A stretch of 64,000 nt of DNA from Mycosarcoma maydis (lineage: Eukaryota; Basidiomycota; Ustilaginomycetes; Ustilaginales). The stretch's first letter is position 1, and the number at the start of each line of letters is the position of its first letter. The stretch spans positions 248,001 to 312,000 of the forward strand of contig NC_026479.1 of the NCBI RefSeq assembly GCF_000328475.2, in the 5' to 3' direction. This document shows positions 1 through 10,069 of the stretch, in pieces. The position numbers were made by a program, and so were the translations under genes. Under the pieces are notes generated by a model. It was given only the letters and a program-made list of their open reading frames with translations, was not told where the DNA came from and searched no databases.

Positions 1-267
1 CCGCCGCAGCAGCAGCAACAACAGCAACAACAACAGCAGTTCCAGCAGCAGCAGGTAGGACAGCCTGGCCCGAATCGACCTGGCATGCCCGCACAGATCA
101 CCCCTACAAATCTGCCGGCCAACTTGCATCAGCAGATGCTTCAACTGCAACATCTCGTTGCCACAGGTCGCATCACATCCCAACAGGCACGCGAACGCTT
201 TGTTGCCATGCAGCAGGCTACACGCCAGATGATGGTTAAGCCGCAGCAGCAGCAACAACAACAACAA

Positions 268-302
<35 letters not shown>

Positions 303-2730
303 ACAGCATCAACCACATGTCGGCTTATCGAATGACGTGTCGCAGGTCCAGCAACAGCAGTTGCCACATCAACAACAACAGCTTGCTTCCGGGATGCCCA
401 ACGTTCCCCAAGGCTTCCCTGTAGTGCCGGCAATGAATCAGTCCCAGCTCTCGCCAGGCGCAACACAACGTGCAACGCCCGCTCAGGCTTCCCCAGCTCC
501 GAATCAGGGCCTTCCGGGAACTATGCCAGGAGCAGCACCAGGCTTGTTCAACGATCCTGCGGCGATGCTCACGCAGCAGCAGCAGCAGCAGCAGCATCAA
601 TCCCAGCAGCAAGCGCCGTCTGCGGGTCAGTCTGGCTCGGATGGTGTACCAACATGGCCATCGCAGCCACCCACGGGCATGCCGCCTTCTCCGACAAAAT
701 CCCAAGCTGCAAACGGTGCAGGTCCAAAAACGCCCATCACTACATCCAAACTGGAGCCCAAGCAGCCAAAGAGAAAGCGCAAAAAGACTGACGTTAGCCT
801 GTCGACACCCTTGCCAGCGAGTGCCGGCGTCGATGTGAAACCGCCTATGCCACAGCTCGGCGAGAAAACAGGCAGTTCTGGAGCGATGGGTCAGCCGCCG
901 GTCGGAGCGCCTTCAGCTCCAATTGCATCGCCTTCGCAGCCAGAGAAGAAGGTGATTCCCGGGACATTGCAACCAATCGGTCCACCCGCTCCTCCACAGA
1001 AGCACAAGATCGAATATCTTCCGATGCGTCGCGAGGTCCAAAGTCACGGAGGATGGGATCTTTCTCTGGTAGAATCGCAGTATGCACCAGCGATGGTGAC
1101 ACGAGGCTGTCCGAGGACGTTGCGCGAATTGGGTCTGGTGGACGTGCAAGGGCTGATCATGTCGTTGCGATCGCGTCTCGACTTTGAGGTGTCATACGCG
1201 CTCAACACTCTGTTGATCTTGTCAGCGGGCGTGGGCGCTGCGCACAATTTCCAAATTGGATTGGCGTCTTGCGAAGACTTGCTGGAAGAGCTTCTGGACT
1301 TGCTCGAGGAGACCAGTTTCCAGTCCAAGCCAGACGCTGATAGGCAATCGAGTCTGGATATGGCGTTGCTGCTGCAAAATGGCGCACACGCCGAATCTGC
1401 GCGCCGCCGAAGCAAACGTCAGCGCCATCAAGGAGGCCTCGACTCGATGCCTACCTATCGCGATTGGATCGCGGCAGCAGCCGAAGAGGAAGCAGAGCTC
1501 AAGATCTGGAGGCGGAGAAAAACGGCGCGCTCGCGGTCGTTGGCAGGAAGCGTGCTCAACGGAAGCAGCGAGGTCGACTCGCTCGCTGGGTTCTCATCAG
1601 CAGCCTCGAGCCACGACGCGTCCGACGCCACCATCTCAACCATGGGCGTGGAATCGGAGCAAGAGAGATCGACAGAGCACAAAGCAGCGACGGCTTTGAC
1701 AATACTGACGATCCTGAAAAACTTCAGCGCGATGCCCGAAAATATGTTTTTCTTTAACCATAGTCCGAAATTACTGCAAGTGCTGGCGAGGCTTTGTCAG
1801 AGCGATGCCGAACGTGTACGAGCATCTCACGACGACGACGACGATGGCAACGAAGCGGACAATGCAGAGGCGGAAGCGGATAGCCCAGAAACGGTCTTCA
1901 CAACGATGGAAGCGCTTCGCGTACGCAAAGAGGTGCTGGTGATCGTATCCAACTTGGCGGGCGAGGCGCTCGCGTTTCGCGATCAGGATGCAGTGACGGT
2001 GCGAGCGCTGTTTGAGCTGCTGGCATCGTTCATCCTGGAAGCGGGAGCAGTGGAAGAAATGGATCAAGCAGCCGAAGTCGCCGAGATCGCAGCTACTCTT
2101 CCGGCGGGCGCTCCTGCGCCGGCTGTGATGCGACGGACTCCGTACCACGCCGACCTGGCGCTGGATGCTCTGTCGAAGCTAGCGCTGCCAGACGAGAACC
2201 GAGAAGTGCTTGGCGCACTTATCCGTGGCGCTGACCTGGAACGGCTGGTATGGGAATTGGTCAAGATGCTGCCCATGACGGAATCCGACTTTCAAGTGCT
2301 CAACACGGAACATCGCTTGGGATATTGCGAACGGCTTTGCATGTGCCTGTACAACCTGGCGTTCCTCTCGCCACCCACGGTCAAGTTGCGACTGCGTCGC
2401 ATCCCCGGTCTGTCGGGGATCGTGCTGCGGATCGTCAAGAAGCTGTCGAGGGCGACACCGGACTTTTCACGAAACCCGTTTTCGGTGCTGTGCAGGAGAC
2501 TGGTGGAAGCGCTTCGGTTGATTTCAGAGGGGAATGACATGTTTGGCGCACCGGCACTGCTCGGGTTTGGGCTGAGCGATGGCACGGGTGCGGCACCAGC
2601 TAGTACGGTGGGCAAGAGGCAGATTGGGTTGTTGCTCAACGACGAAGAGGGCGTATTGGAGATTCTGGGGACCAACGAATTGGACGGTGTACTGGGCGAT
2701 GAACTGTATGCTCTCATTGCGAGTGGGTGA
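1..2730 (+). CDS. SWI1: SWI/SNF chromatin-remodelling subunit Swi1/ARID1-like, C-terminal part (5' partial)
   Basis: The frame is open from base 1, so the gene begins upstream; the first in-window ATG is at 85. The visible protein starts with a Gln-rich region, including 21 consecutive Gln codons at 244-306 and a second Q/H run near 571-600. A basic KQPKRKRKK patch near residue 230 is a likely nuclear signal. From about residue 310 the sequence becomes a folded helical region (motifs HGGWDLSLVESQYAP, ALNTLLILS, PYHADLALDALSKLAL) resembling the C-terminal armadillo-like domain of ARID1/BAF250 and fungal Swi1. The ARID DNA-binding domain is expected upstream and is not seen here. Known role of the family: a DNA-contacting scaffold subunit of SWI/SNF remodelers in the nucleus. 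The acidic run DDDDDGNEADNAEAEAD interrupts the helical region. Family assignment is fairly secure. Confidence 0.82.
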
Positions 2731-3002
2731 GTATACATGCAAATCAGACCGGTGATCGTTGTGCGCGTGCGTTGTCAGCCAGAGTGGCGATTTGCAATAC
2801 CAGTGCTGGATCCAAGTCGGTGATAGAGATTATGATGGGTGTGTTGACGAGTGTGCACAGTCAGTTGGCGGGCAGGAATGCACAGATCGAGGCTAGCGAG
2901 GCTAGCGAGACACGAGCTCGGATTGCACAGTCGGGATGAGGGGCTGTGATGATTGGGACGGTAGCGAGTGGGAGGATTGGAGAGGAACGATAAGAGGATG
3001 GG

Positions 3003-4214
3003 TTATTTTGCGCCGATGGGGGCGGCGCCGTGGGAGGCGCTGCCTGGAGGAGGCGGGTGCGACTTTGCAGTTGCATCGATGATCTGCAGGACGTACTGTT
3101 TTTCATCGACGAACTGCTCGTCGTCCTTGTCGTTGTGGAAGTCGGAGAGGAACTTGACCAGACGCTCGCTGTTGCGCCTGAGGATGTTCTCGATCGAAGC
3201 AGGTTTCTTTGGATTGGCTACAAATACCTTGAAAACGTGGAACGCCTCGAACTGGATGTTTTTGCTTCGATCGCGCAGCAGGTTCATCATCATCTTGAGA
3301 TTCTCGTCGCTCGAAATGTAGCGCGTCATGACGCTAAAGTTGGTGCGGTCCAGTAGAATCTCACCTAGCAGCTTGAGCGATTGGCGCTTAGTCACATAGT
3401 TGGGCGATTGCAGAAGCGTTGTGTACGTAGCAAAGAAGCGATCGTAGTTGGACTCGAGATACGAGGCCACCATGGATTTGTGGCGTGTCAGCGTTTCTTT
3501 GAAATTCGAAAACGCATCGCACGAGATCCCAAACGTAGTCGTTTCAATGTAGTCTGGGAACGTGTAGAACCGATCGCTGTACAGAAGGATCTTGGCGAGT
3601 GCTTCGTGTCGCAACATCTCGCGTAGGATCATGCCCGTGTTGAGCGCCACGTCAGGGTTTTCGTAACCTCGCAACGCGAGAAAGATGACGTCGGGTCGTG
3701 TGGCGAGGTACTCTACCGTGGGCGAACGGCTACCGATCTGCCTTCGAAGCAAGACGTTGAAGATCTGCGAGACGTCCTTTTTCGCCTCGAATTCGAACTT
3801 GGCAATGTGCGCTACAAGCAGTTGAAGAACATGGTGCGAGTACACTTCCTGTGCCAGTTGCGCGACGAGTTCGGGCTGCGGATCAGCATCTCCATCGCCA
3901 AACAGGATCGCTTTGATCTGGCAGAGCGTCTTGGAGATATCATCGACGGCTTTTCGTTTGGCTTCGGAGGAAGAGCTACTTGCGGAAGAGTTGGAAGACG
4001 TGATAGCCGACGAGCCAATGGCGGTCGAAGCGGCGGACGACGACGACGACGAGCAAGAGGCGCCGTTGGAATAGTGGTTGTGCAGCGAGTTGGACGAGTT
4101 GCTACCGCCAAGTTGGGATACCGAGTCAAGACGGAGGATGGTGTCGCGCAGATGACGAACGAGCTCCTGTGGCGTACGCGACTTGGACTTGAAGATAAAG
4201 TTCATCGGGGGCAT
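3003..4214 (-). CDS. HYM1: Mo25/Cab39/Hym1-like scaffold protein
   Basis: The product is 403 residues. The N-terminus (NFIFKSKSRTPQELVRHLRDTI) and the helical repeats (SRSPTVEYLATRPDVIFLALRGYENPDVALNTGMILREMLRHE; NYVTKRQSLKLLGEILLDR; NIQFEAFHVFKVFVANP) are those of the Mo25 family. These proteins activate and scaffold GCK/STE20-type kinases; in fungi Hym1 works in the RAM/MOR polarity pathway with the NDR kinase. A Ser/Asn-rich insert at about residues 40-85 is longer than in animal Mo25 (about 340 residues). The ATG at 4214 directly precedes the conserved N-terminus. A 13-bp minisatellite lies about 20 bp upstream of the ATG, probably in the 5' leader. No intron is needed. Confidence 0.95.
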   Translation of the reverse strand: MPPMNFIFKSKSRTPQELVRHLRDTILRLDSVSQLGGSNSSNSLHNHYSNGASCSSSSSSAASTAIGSSAITSSNSSASSSSSEAKRKAVDDISKTLCQIKAILFGDGDADPQPELVAQLAQEVYSHHVLQLLVAHIAKFEFEAKKDVSQIFNVLLRRQIGSRSPTVEYLATRPDVIFLALRGYENPDVALNTGMILREMLRHEALAKILLYSDRFYTFPDYIETTTFGISCDAFSNFKETLTRHKSMVASYLESNYDRFFATYTTLLQSPNYVTKRQSLKLLGEILLDRTNFSVMTRYISSDENLKMMMNLLRDRSKNIQFEAFHVFKVFVANPKKPASIENILRRNSERLVKFLSDFHNDKDDEQFVDEKQYVLQIIDATAKSHPPPPGSASHGAAPIGAK

Positions 4215-4234
4215 CTAAACGGCGTCGAACAAGA

Positions 4235-4286
4235 GACAGCGATGTAGGACAGCGATGTAGGACAGCGATGTAGGACAGCGATGTAG
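4235..4286. repeat. 13-bp minisatellite, four copies
   Basis: Four exact copies of GACAGCGATGTAG follow one another, then the start of a fifth. The array sits 21-72 bp upstream of the Mo25 ATG, so it is likely transcribed as 5' leader. Thirteen bp is not a multiple of three, which argues against coding. Confidence 0.95.
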
Positions 4287-4720
4287 GACGGGGTATGCGG
4301 AAAATGTTGGGAGCTCCCGTCGATGCTCACAGCTAGACAGCCAAGAGAATGAGTGAGAATTTGGATTCGGAAGGTGTGGGGGAGAAGAAGGCAGAGCTGC
4401 GTGATGGCGAATGATCTCCGAAGACGATTCCAATGGATGGAAACTGGCGAAAACGCAGAGGCACTACGAAAGCGTGACGGGCAAGTGGTGCGTCGAGTGG
4501 GTAGCAGCAGAGTCAAGATGAGGAAGAAATCGTAATCACGAACAGGTCGACAAGTGATGGGCTGGAGGAAAGCTTGACCGAATCGAGGAGGATCGAAAAG
4601 GACGAGCGGGGGAGGGAGCGAGCGAGCGAGCGAGCCAAAGACTCTCGAGGTGTTGGTCTCTCGGCTGTGGCACGTTAGAGTTGGAGAGGGGTCAATTCTG
4701 CCAGCCTGCATGCATTCAGC

Positions 4721-4760
4721 GTCAGCCAGCGTCAGCCAGCGTCAGCCAGCGTCAGCCAGC
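4721..4760. repeat. 10-bp tandem repeat, four copies
   Basis: Four exact copies of GTCAGCCAGC are present, with a decayed copy just upstream (ATTCAGC). Confidence 0.95.
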
Positions 4761-4973
4761 AGCAAATGCAGCCGCCAAATCAAAGACAAACCTTCACAAC
4801 TGAAAAGAGAGCCGCCAGCCGCACTAGATTCACGAATGCGCAGAATCACAAATAGGAGCTCACGCCTACTCGAACAACTCGTGACTGTGACATCTGTCTG
4901 CCCTCTCAACTTGTCTCGCCTCGCTTTGCTGTGCTCTGCTCTGCTCTTTGTCTACGTAAACATTTTCAGTAAC

Positions 4974-5001
4974 GTGGTTGTGGTTGTGGTTGTGGTTGTG
5001 G
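4974..5001. repeat. (GTGGTT)n hexanucleotide repeat
   Basis: More than four units of GTGGTT stand directly before a TCGTGAA/TCACGAA heptad array. Confidence 0.95.
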
Positions 5002-5008
5002 ATCGCAG

Positions 5009-5083
5009 AATCGTGAATCACGAATCGTGAATGTAAATTGATTTTTCTAACCTCATTCGTGATTCGTGATTTGATTCACGATT
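5009..5083. repeat. TCGTGA/TCACGA heptad array
   Basis: Units TCGTGAA, TCACGAA and TCGTGAA run head to tail at about 5011-5031. ATTCGTGATTCGTGATT follows at 5055-5071 and ATTCACGATT at 5074-5083. Because TCGTGA and TCACGA are reverse complements, neighbouring opposite units make hyphenated palindromes (TCGTGA-A-TCACGA). It is the first clear example of the dispersed family described in the findings. Confidence 0.9.
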
Positions 5084-5576
5084 TCAGCCCAAAATTGCGC
5101 ATTTCCACTGACGCGCGAGCGACTCAGCCGAGTGAACCGGTTCGTGAGTCGTAATCGTGAATAAACACCAAACAAACCACGAACCCACCCACGACTCACG
5201 ATCCGTCCTAATCTCGAATCGTGAATCGTGAATTATGGATAGGGGCACCTCATTCACCATTGACGATTGGCTTACTGGCTAACACCTGCCTATTCAAGCG
5301 CCAACTCGAAAATTGCATGAAAACTGTAAGACCGGCTCTTATCACAGTTGTCTTGTTGCCACTCGTCACTCGTGACTGCCACGCGTGCCACACCAGCTCT
5401 GGCTGATTCACGATTCCGTAATTCTCGGTTCAGGATTCCCCATTTGGAATTCGTGTTTCAGGGTCCAACGTCGTTCCTAGTTGGCTCGACTGCGCATCAC
5501 CATCATCCTCAACCCACCTTGTTGCTGTCTGGCCTGAAGTAACAAAAGCCAAGCGACGTCAGAGTCGAGTCACAGG

Positions 5577-6611
5577 ATGCCCAAAAAGCGCAAACGTACC
5601 TCAACCGGCGCTTCGGTCCAACACCTCGACACCGATCACACCTCATCTTCCCCCTCGAAACACCTCAACCTCAGCGCCTATCATCCGGACCTCGACCTCG
5701 CATCCTTCCCGGCGTCTTCGCAATCGCTATACCGCTCGCTTCTGCCACACTCTCTCGTGCACCCGTCCGCATTTCCACCCAAACTTTTGAAATACTGGCG
5801 TCATCGACACTCGCTGTTTTCGCTGTACTCGTCCGGATGTCTGCTCGACGAACAATCGTGGTACTCTGTCACACCCGAGAGCGTTGCTTTCCGTATCGCC
5901 AAACGATGCGCCACCGACGGCGTCATCGTGGACCTCTTCACAGGCGCAGGGGGTAATGCGATCCAGTTCGCAATGACGTGTGCCAAGGTAATCGCCGTCG
6001 AGCTCGACGAGCTCAAGTTGAACATGGCTCAATGGAACGCCGAGGTGTATGGCGTCAAAGATCGGATTCTTTTCATCCACGGCGATAGTCTGCAACTGCT
6101 CGACACGCTCCTTACGTGGAGAAAGCAAAGCCCCAGCATCAGCCATCAGCAGGACGAGCAAGTGTGGAATGGCATCAAATCGAGCGATCTAGACGCGGTA
6201 CATGCCGTGTTTCTCTCACCACCCTGGGGTGGAATCGACTACGCTCAGCCCACCACCACCGACCAGAACCCAGATACCACTTCAACATCGACATCCTACT
6301 CGCTCACCTCGATCCAGCCCGTCGACGGCGCCACCCTCTTCTCTCGAGTCTGCCAAGCATTTCATACCACCAACATCGCCTACTACCTACCACGAAACAC
6401 GTCGCTTCAACAACTCTCACACCTCGCCCTACAGCTCGACCGACCCTGCAAACTTGCAAGCAGCACCACCCAAAATGTCAACCACAACAACAACCTCAAA
6501 GTCGAGTATCAGTACGTAGACCACGGCAGAAAACTCTCCAGCCTCACCGCTTACTACGGCGCTCTAGCCACCGATTGGGACGACAGCACAGACGATTGGC
6601 GCCAAACATGA
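5577..6611 (+). CDS. TGS1: Trimethylguanosine synthase Tgs1 (RNA cap hypermethylase)
   Basis: The product is 344 residues. It begins with a basic nuclear signal (PKKRKR, residues 2-7). A Rossmann methyltransferase core follows: KYWRHRHSLFSLYSSGCLLDEQSW and SVTPE before motif I, then VDLFTGAGGNAIQFA (S-adenosylmethionine binding), AVELD as the acidic motif II, HGDSLQ, and the catalytic SPPWGG at residues 214-219, whose Trp stacks on the m7G cap in characterised Tgs1 enzymes. The enzyme adds two methyls to N2 of m7G caps on snRNAs and snoRNAs. The length fits fungal Tgs1, and the first ATG precedes the nuclear signal. A loop after motif IV (about 220-245) carries a T/S-rich insert. The gene converges on the hydrolase gene with only 155 bp between stop codons, so the 3'UTRs probably overlap. 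Confidence 0.95.
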   Translation: MPKKRKRTSTGASVQHLDTDHTSSSPSKHLNLSAYHPDLDLASFPASSQSLYRSLLPHSLVHPSAFPPKLLKYWRHRHSLFSLYSSGCLLDEQSWYSVTPESVAFRIAKRCATDGVIVDLFTGAGGNAIQFAMTCAKVIAVELDELKLNMAQWNAEVYGVKDRILFIHGDSLQLLDTLLTWRKQSPSISHQQDEQVWNGIKSSDLDAVHAVFLSPPWGGIDYAQPTTTDQNPDTTSTSTSYSLTSIQPVDGATLFSRVCQAFHTTNIAYYLPRNTSLQQLSHLALQLDRPCKLASSTTQNVNHNNNLKVEYQYVDHGRKLSSLTAYYGALATDWDDSTDDWRQT

Positions 6612-6766
6612 TCCTCGGCATCGCATTGCCATCACACTTGCACAGCTCCACATGCGCTGCTGCCATCTGCATCCATGACCCACGCGATCCCCGATCCTCA
6701 CGCATGCTTCTATCAAGCTCTGTATTTTTACTGCAGCACTCGCTACACGAGTGCGACAACCAATGT

Positions 6767-9700
6767 TTACACCCCATCGATCCACTGTGCGATCCTCCTC
6801 CAGGTCGATGAGCGTTCGGGCTCAAACCATTTGAACAGCAGGTAGTCGTGAACAGCGTCCTTGACCTCGTCAAGGATCACTTGGCGGTCTTCCTTTTCTG
6901 CTGGCTCGGGTGGTGGTACTGCGTGCAGCCGTGTCTTGGCTGCTGCTGCCGCTGCTGAACTAGCTTGCCATGGCTGTGGCGCCGGTTCGAGCGTTCCGTC
7001 GTTGGTCGCTTCACCATTCTCACCCAGCAGCGTGGTGTCTCTGCTGTGCAAGCCGCGCCTTGTGTTACCCGGTCTAGGCTCGCCATCCACCACCTTGGTC
7101 GCAAACTGCTCGCCTCGCTCTGGCTCTACGCCCAACTGCATACCTTGCAACTCGTCCGCCGGCGTCTCGCCAATCTGCGCCTGGTCTGCATCCAGGATCT
7201 CCTTCGGTCTCGGCCTAGCCCTCCTCTCGGCCATCTCCCTGGCATTGCAACCTGCGCTCAACCGATCTCCCGCATATACGGGTCTAGCCTTGATTGTGCC
7301 CTCGGCCAAACGATGTGCCAACGTCAGATGTTGGTCGTACGAGATCTCGGCGGATCCAGTGGTGATGTAGATCTTCTTCGGAAACCCATGGAACCCCCAA
7401 TGCGGGCCCTCGCCACCGCGTTCCAGCGGCAGCTGCAGCGAGACCGGCGAGATGTACGGGTTCCGATACGTCTCTCTCGCTGGCAGATCGCCCAAGAACG
7501 CCGAGACCGCCGTGTTTCGGAAGGCGAGCATGTTGCTGATGATATCTGAGTCTTGGTTCAGATAGACGGTAGAATCCAGGTTCGGGGCGCCTGTCGGTCC
7601 GCTGTGCGAGCGAGAGACGTCTACCCACGGAGACATGAGCAGCAAAGCACCTGGTTGCTCGGCAATCGAGGGACCCTCGTCGCGAAGGTACCGGCAGAGC
7701 GCGAGCGCCAGGTTGCCACCCGCAGAATCGCCAGCGATGATAATGTTCTCAGGCGAGAAATTCAGTTCGCGCACCAAATACAGGTAGCCAGACAGTGCGT
7801 CGAGTAGAGCCGCCGGGTACGAGCCGGCGCGAGGTCGTCCAGGCACGCACAACCGATAGTCCAGACTGAACGACCGCAGCAGCTTGCCCGCGCTTGTCGA
7901 GCGAGCTCCAGCCGAGCAAGAGTTAGAGGCGGACGATGACGATGACGTCGAGGACGACGTGGATCGCGACGCAGTCTGGCCGTTGGCAGCTTCTCTGGCT
8001 CGGTAGATTTCGGCCATGTAGCGCAGGCTCTCGGTGTTGACCGCTGCCGTTACGTCCTTTTCGTGCGCCGTGCCGATCCAGTACGCGCCACCGTGCAAGT
8101 GGTACAGTACCTTCTCGCCAGGCTCCGCCGGTCTACCCACTCCACGCTTTGCCTCGACGCCCGACGACCCATGACTGCTCTGCGAAACCGCGCGCAAACT
8201 CGCCGCAGACTCGTGCATCGCATCCACGCGCTCGCATTCTTCACGTTTACACTCACGCTCCTGGTTTGGTGTGCTGCTAGCGTTGGTCGAGCTTGGACCG
8301 GATGCATGCTTCCTGGCACGACACGAATCGGATGCAGCATGATGCTGCTTACCCACCTCTCCATACCAGAAGCCACAGGTCCTTTGCGGCATGACCTTCT
8401 GCACCTGCATCGCCCTCCTCAACTCGCCCCTCACGTCGTCATGCGCAACCGGGTTGACCCAGGTGAACTTGCACCGCACCGTCTTGCTGTGCGGCACCTC
8501 CTTCTGCAGATCGCGACCCAAATTGGTGCGCGTCCGGAAGGTGAGCTTAGTGCCGTGGCGGAAGAGCTTGACCATGGTGGCCTTCTTCCAGCTCCAATCG
8601 GGGCGGCCACGGTGTGAAGGGAGGATCGACGAGATGGCCCATCGAGGCAGGTGGTAGAGGCCGACGCTGAGGCCGAAGTAGGAAAAGTACATGTACTTCC
8701 ACGGTTGACGTGCCCAGAGCGGGCATTCCTGGTTGAACTCGGATTCGCGTCCAGAGCCTTGCAAGGGAAACTCTTTGATGGGGATCCGGGTGCGCAGCTT
8801 GGACGTCCACGTGGTCGAGTGTCGCCGAGGAAGGTGCAGGCCCGTGCTGTTGCGCCGGCTGGGCGTGGCTTGCGAGCGCACTCTGGTGTGAGCTGCGCGA
8901 GATGTAGAGGCAGATCGTGTAACTGGAGGGGAGCAATCGCGCGGTTCAGGGAGCTTCTCGGAATTGGATCGACGGATGCCGCCTGTGTGTGTGCGGTTGT
9001 CCGTGTCGCTTTCGTCAGCTTTTGCACGTCGACGACTGCTGCCGCGTCGAAAACTGCTTGTTCTTGAGGAGCACGCTTGTTCTCCTTGTGCGTCGCCGCG
9101 TTGCTGAGCCGATCCAGCGCCATCTCCAAACAACGGCAGCGCTACCAGCCAGGACGGCTTGGTCGGTTGGTCCGGACACTGGATTGGCTCGAGACCCGCT
9201 TCCTGCTGTGTGCGTAGCAAGCCCATGGTCTGCCGTTCGTCCAGCTCTTCCAACCTCTTTTGCTGATCGTAGATCCTCTGCTGTACCACATGGTCTTCTT
9301 CCTCGTCTTGCATGTCTATGTCGGCCTGATTGGCACTGGCAGAGATGGATCTCTGGGGTGCACGCTGCTTCAAAGCAGGAAGCTGCTTCTTGGAGCGTTT
9401 TGACTTGGTTTTGAACAGCGAGGTGAACGAGCTGGATTGCGCAGGCAGAGTCTCGTGCGTTGTCGTAAGAGACGGTGATTGCTGCAAGTTTCCGGGTGCG
9501 TGTTGGTTTTGTTGCATGTCGTGCTCGAGTCTGCCGAGCGAATTTGGGATGTCGCTTTTGCTCTTTTGACTTGTGCTTGGCGATTGCAGTTTGTTCTTGA
9601 TGGAATTCAGCGTGCGCGCGGGTGCACCTACGGTTGTAGTGAGCGTTTCGGTGACTGTACTGGGTAGATTCTTGATGGCGGATGCTGAGGAACGTAGGGA

Positions 9701-10069
9701 GCGGATCGAGGAATGATTCGATTCAGAGTCATGTTTGGAGTTAGCATGCTGATTGACGGTGTGATGTTGAGTGCTAGCTTGTGGCTGCTGTGATGAGCCG
9801 GTGGGTCGGAGAGATGAGAACGCTTGCTGTTCAGATGGCGAGAGGGAGGGAGGTGACATGCTAGACTGTTTTGGAGGTTGATGATTGCACGATTCGCGAT
9901 CCGATTCGGTTGGGCTGTGTGGTATTTGGTCTATGGTTGTGGTCGAGGATAGCGTGGATGTCAGTTGCGTCGGGTCAGAGGCCGAGTGAGGGATGGTGTG
10001 GGTGCCAAGATGCGCGCAGCTGTGCACACTCGGTACCGAGCTAGCTTCAGCCGGTCGTCGGTCTGGCAT
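6767..10069 (-). CDS. Alpha/beta-hydrolase (acetyl-hydrolase / hormone-sensitive-lipase type) with long disordered N-terminus
   Basis: The start is taken at the ATG at 10069 (product 1100 aa); the frame is open up to a GTG at 10150 but has no earlier ATG. Roughly the first 450 residues are Ser/Gln/Arg-rich and look disordered. A hydrophobic stretch (YMYFSYFGLSVGLYHLPRWA) precedes the catalytic part and may dip into a membrane. The catalytic domain shows the oxyanion motif HGGAYW (His about 659), the nucleophile elbow GDSAGGN (Ser about 782) and a C-terminal His in VHDYLLF (about 1074), with the acid likely in the GSAEISYD segment. This order fits the lipase/esterase group that includes steryl-acetyl hydrolases. 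The region after GSAEISYD carries a long Arg/Glu-rich insert before the catalytic His. The substrate cannot be told from sequence. Confidence 0.85.
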   Translation of the reverse strand: MPDRRPAEASSVPSVHSCAHLGTHTIPHSASDPTQLTSTLSSTTTIDQIPHSPTESDRESCNHQPPKQSSMSPPSLSPSEQQAFSSLRPTGSSQQPQASTQHHTVNQHANSKHDSESNHSSIRSLRSSASAIKNLPSTVTETLTTTVGAPARTLNSIKNKLQSPSTSQKSKSDIPNSLGRLEHDMQQNQHAPGNLQQSPSLTTTHETLPAQSSSFTSLFKTKSKRSKKQLPALKQRAPQRSISASANQADIDMQDEEEDHVVQQRIYDQQKRLEELDERQTMGLLRTQQEAGLEPIQCPDQPTKPSWLVALPLFGDGAGSAQQRGDAQGEQACSSRTSSFRRGSSRRRAKADESDTDNRTHTGGIRRSNSEKLPEPRDCSPPVTRSASTSRAAHTRVRSQATPSRRNSTGLHLPRRHSTTWTSKLRTRIPIKEFPLQGSGRESEFNQECPLWARQPWKYMYFSYFGLSVGLYHLPRWAISSILPSHRGRPDWSWKKATMVKLFRHGTKLTFRTRTNLGRDLQKEVPHSKTVRCKFTWVNPVAHDDVRGELRRAMQVQKVMPQRTCGFWYGEVGKQHHAASDSCRARKHASGPSSTNASSTPNQERECKREECERVDAMHESAASLRAVSQSSHGSSGVEAKRGVGRPAEPGEKVLYHLHGGAYWIGTAHEKDVTAAVNTESLRYMAEIYRAREAANGQTASRSTSSSTSSSSSASNSCSAGARSTSAGKLLRSFSLDYRLCVPGRPRAGSYPAALLDALSGYLYLVRELNFSPENIIIAGDSAGGNLALALCRYLRDEGPSIAEQPGALLLMSPWVDVSRSHSGPTGAPNLDSTVYLNQDSDIISNMLAFRNTAVSAFLGDLPARETYRNPYISPVSLQLPLERGGEGPHWGFHGFPKKIYITTGSAEISYDQHLTLAHRLAEGTIKARPVYAGDRLSAGCNAREMAERRARPRPKEILDADQAQIGETPADELQGMQLGVEPERGEQFATKVVDGEPRPGNTRRGLHSRDTTLLGENGEATNDGTLEPAPQPWQASSAAAAAAKTRLHAVPPPEPAEKEDRQVILDEVKDAVHDYLLFKWFEPERSSTWRRIAQWIDGV

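Larger units (their letters stand above)
4215..5576. other. Divergent intergenic region Mo25/Tgs1 with tandem and dispersed repeats
   Basis: This is a 1.36-kb shared upstream region of two divergent genes. It holds the 13-bp minisatellite at 4235-4286, a 10-bp repeat at 4721-4760, a (GTGGTT)n run at 4974-5001, and many TCGTGA/TCACGA motifs at 4827-4837, 4877-4890, 5009-5083, 5140-5233, 5355-5380 and 5405-5416. No ORF here looks like a protein; the open frames are low-complexity by-products of the repeats. Confidence 0.7.

Noticed and set aside
5009..5083. Heptad arrays considered as CRISPR or satellite
   Set aside because: Units are seven bases without unique spacers, and the host is a fungus; they are not CRISPR, and they are dispersed rather than one satellite block.
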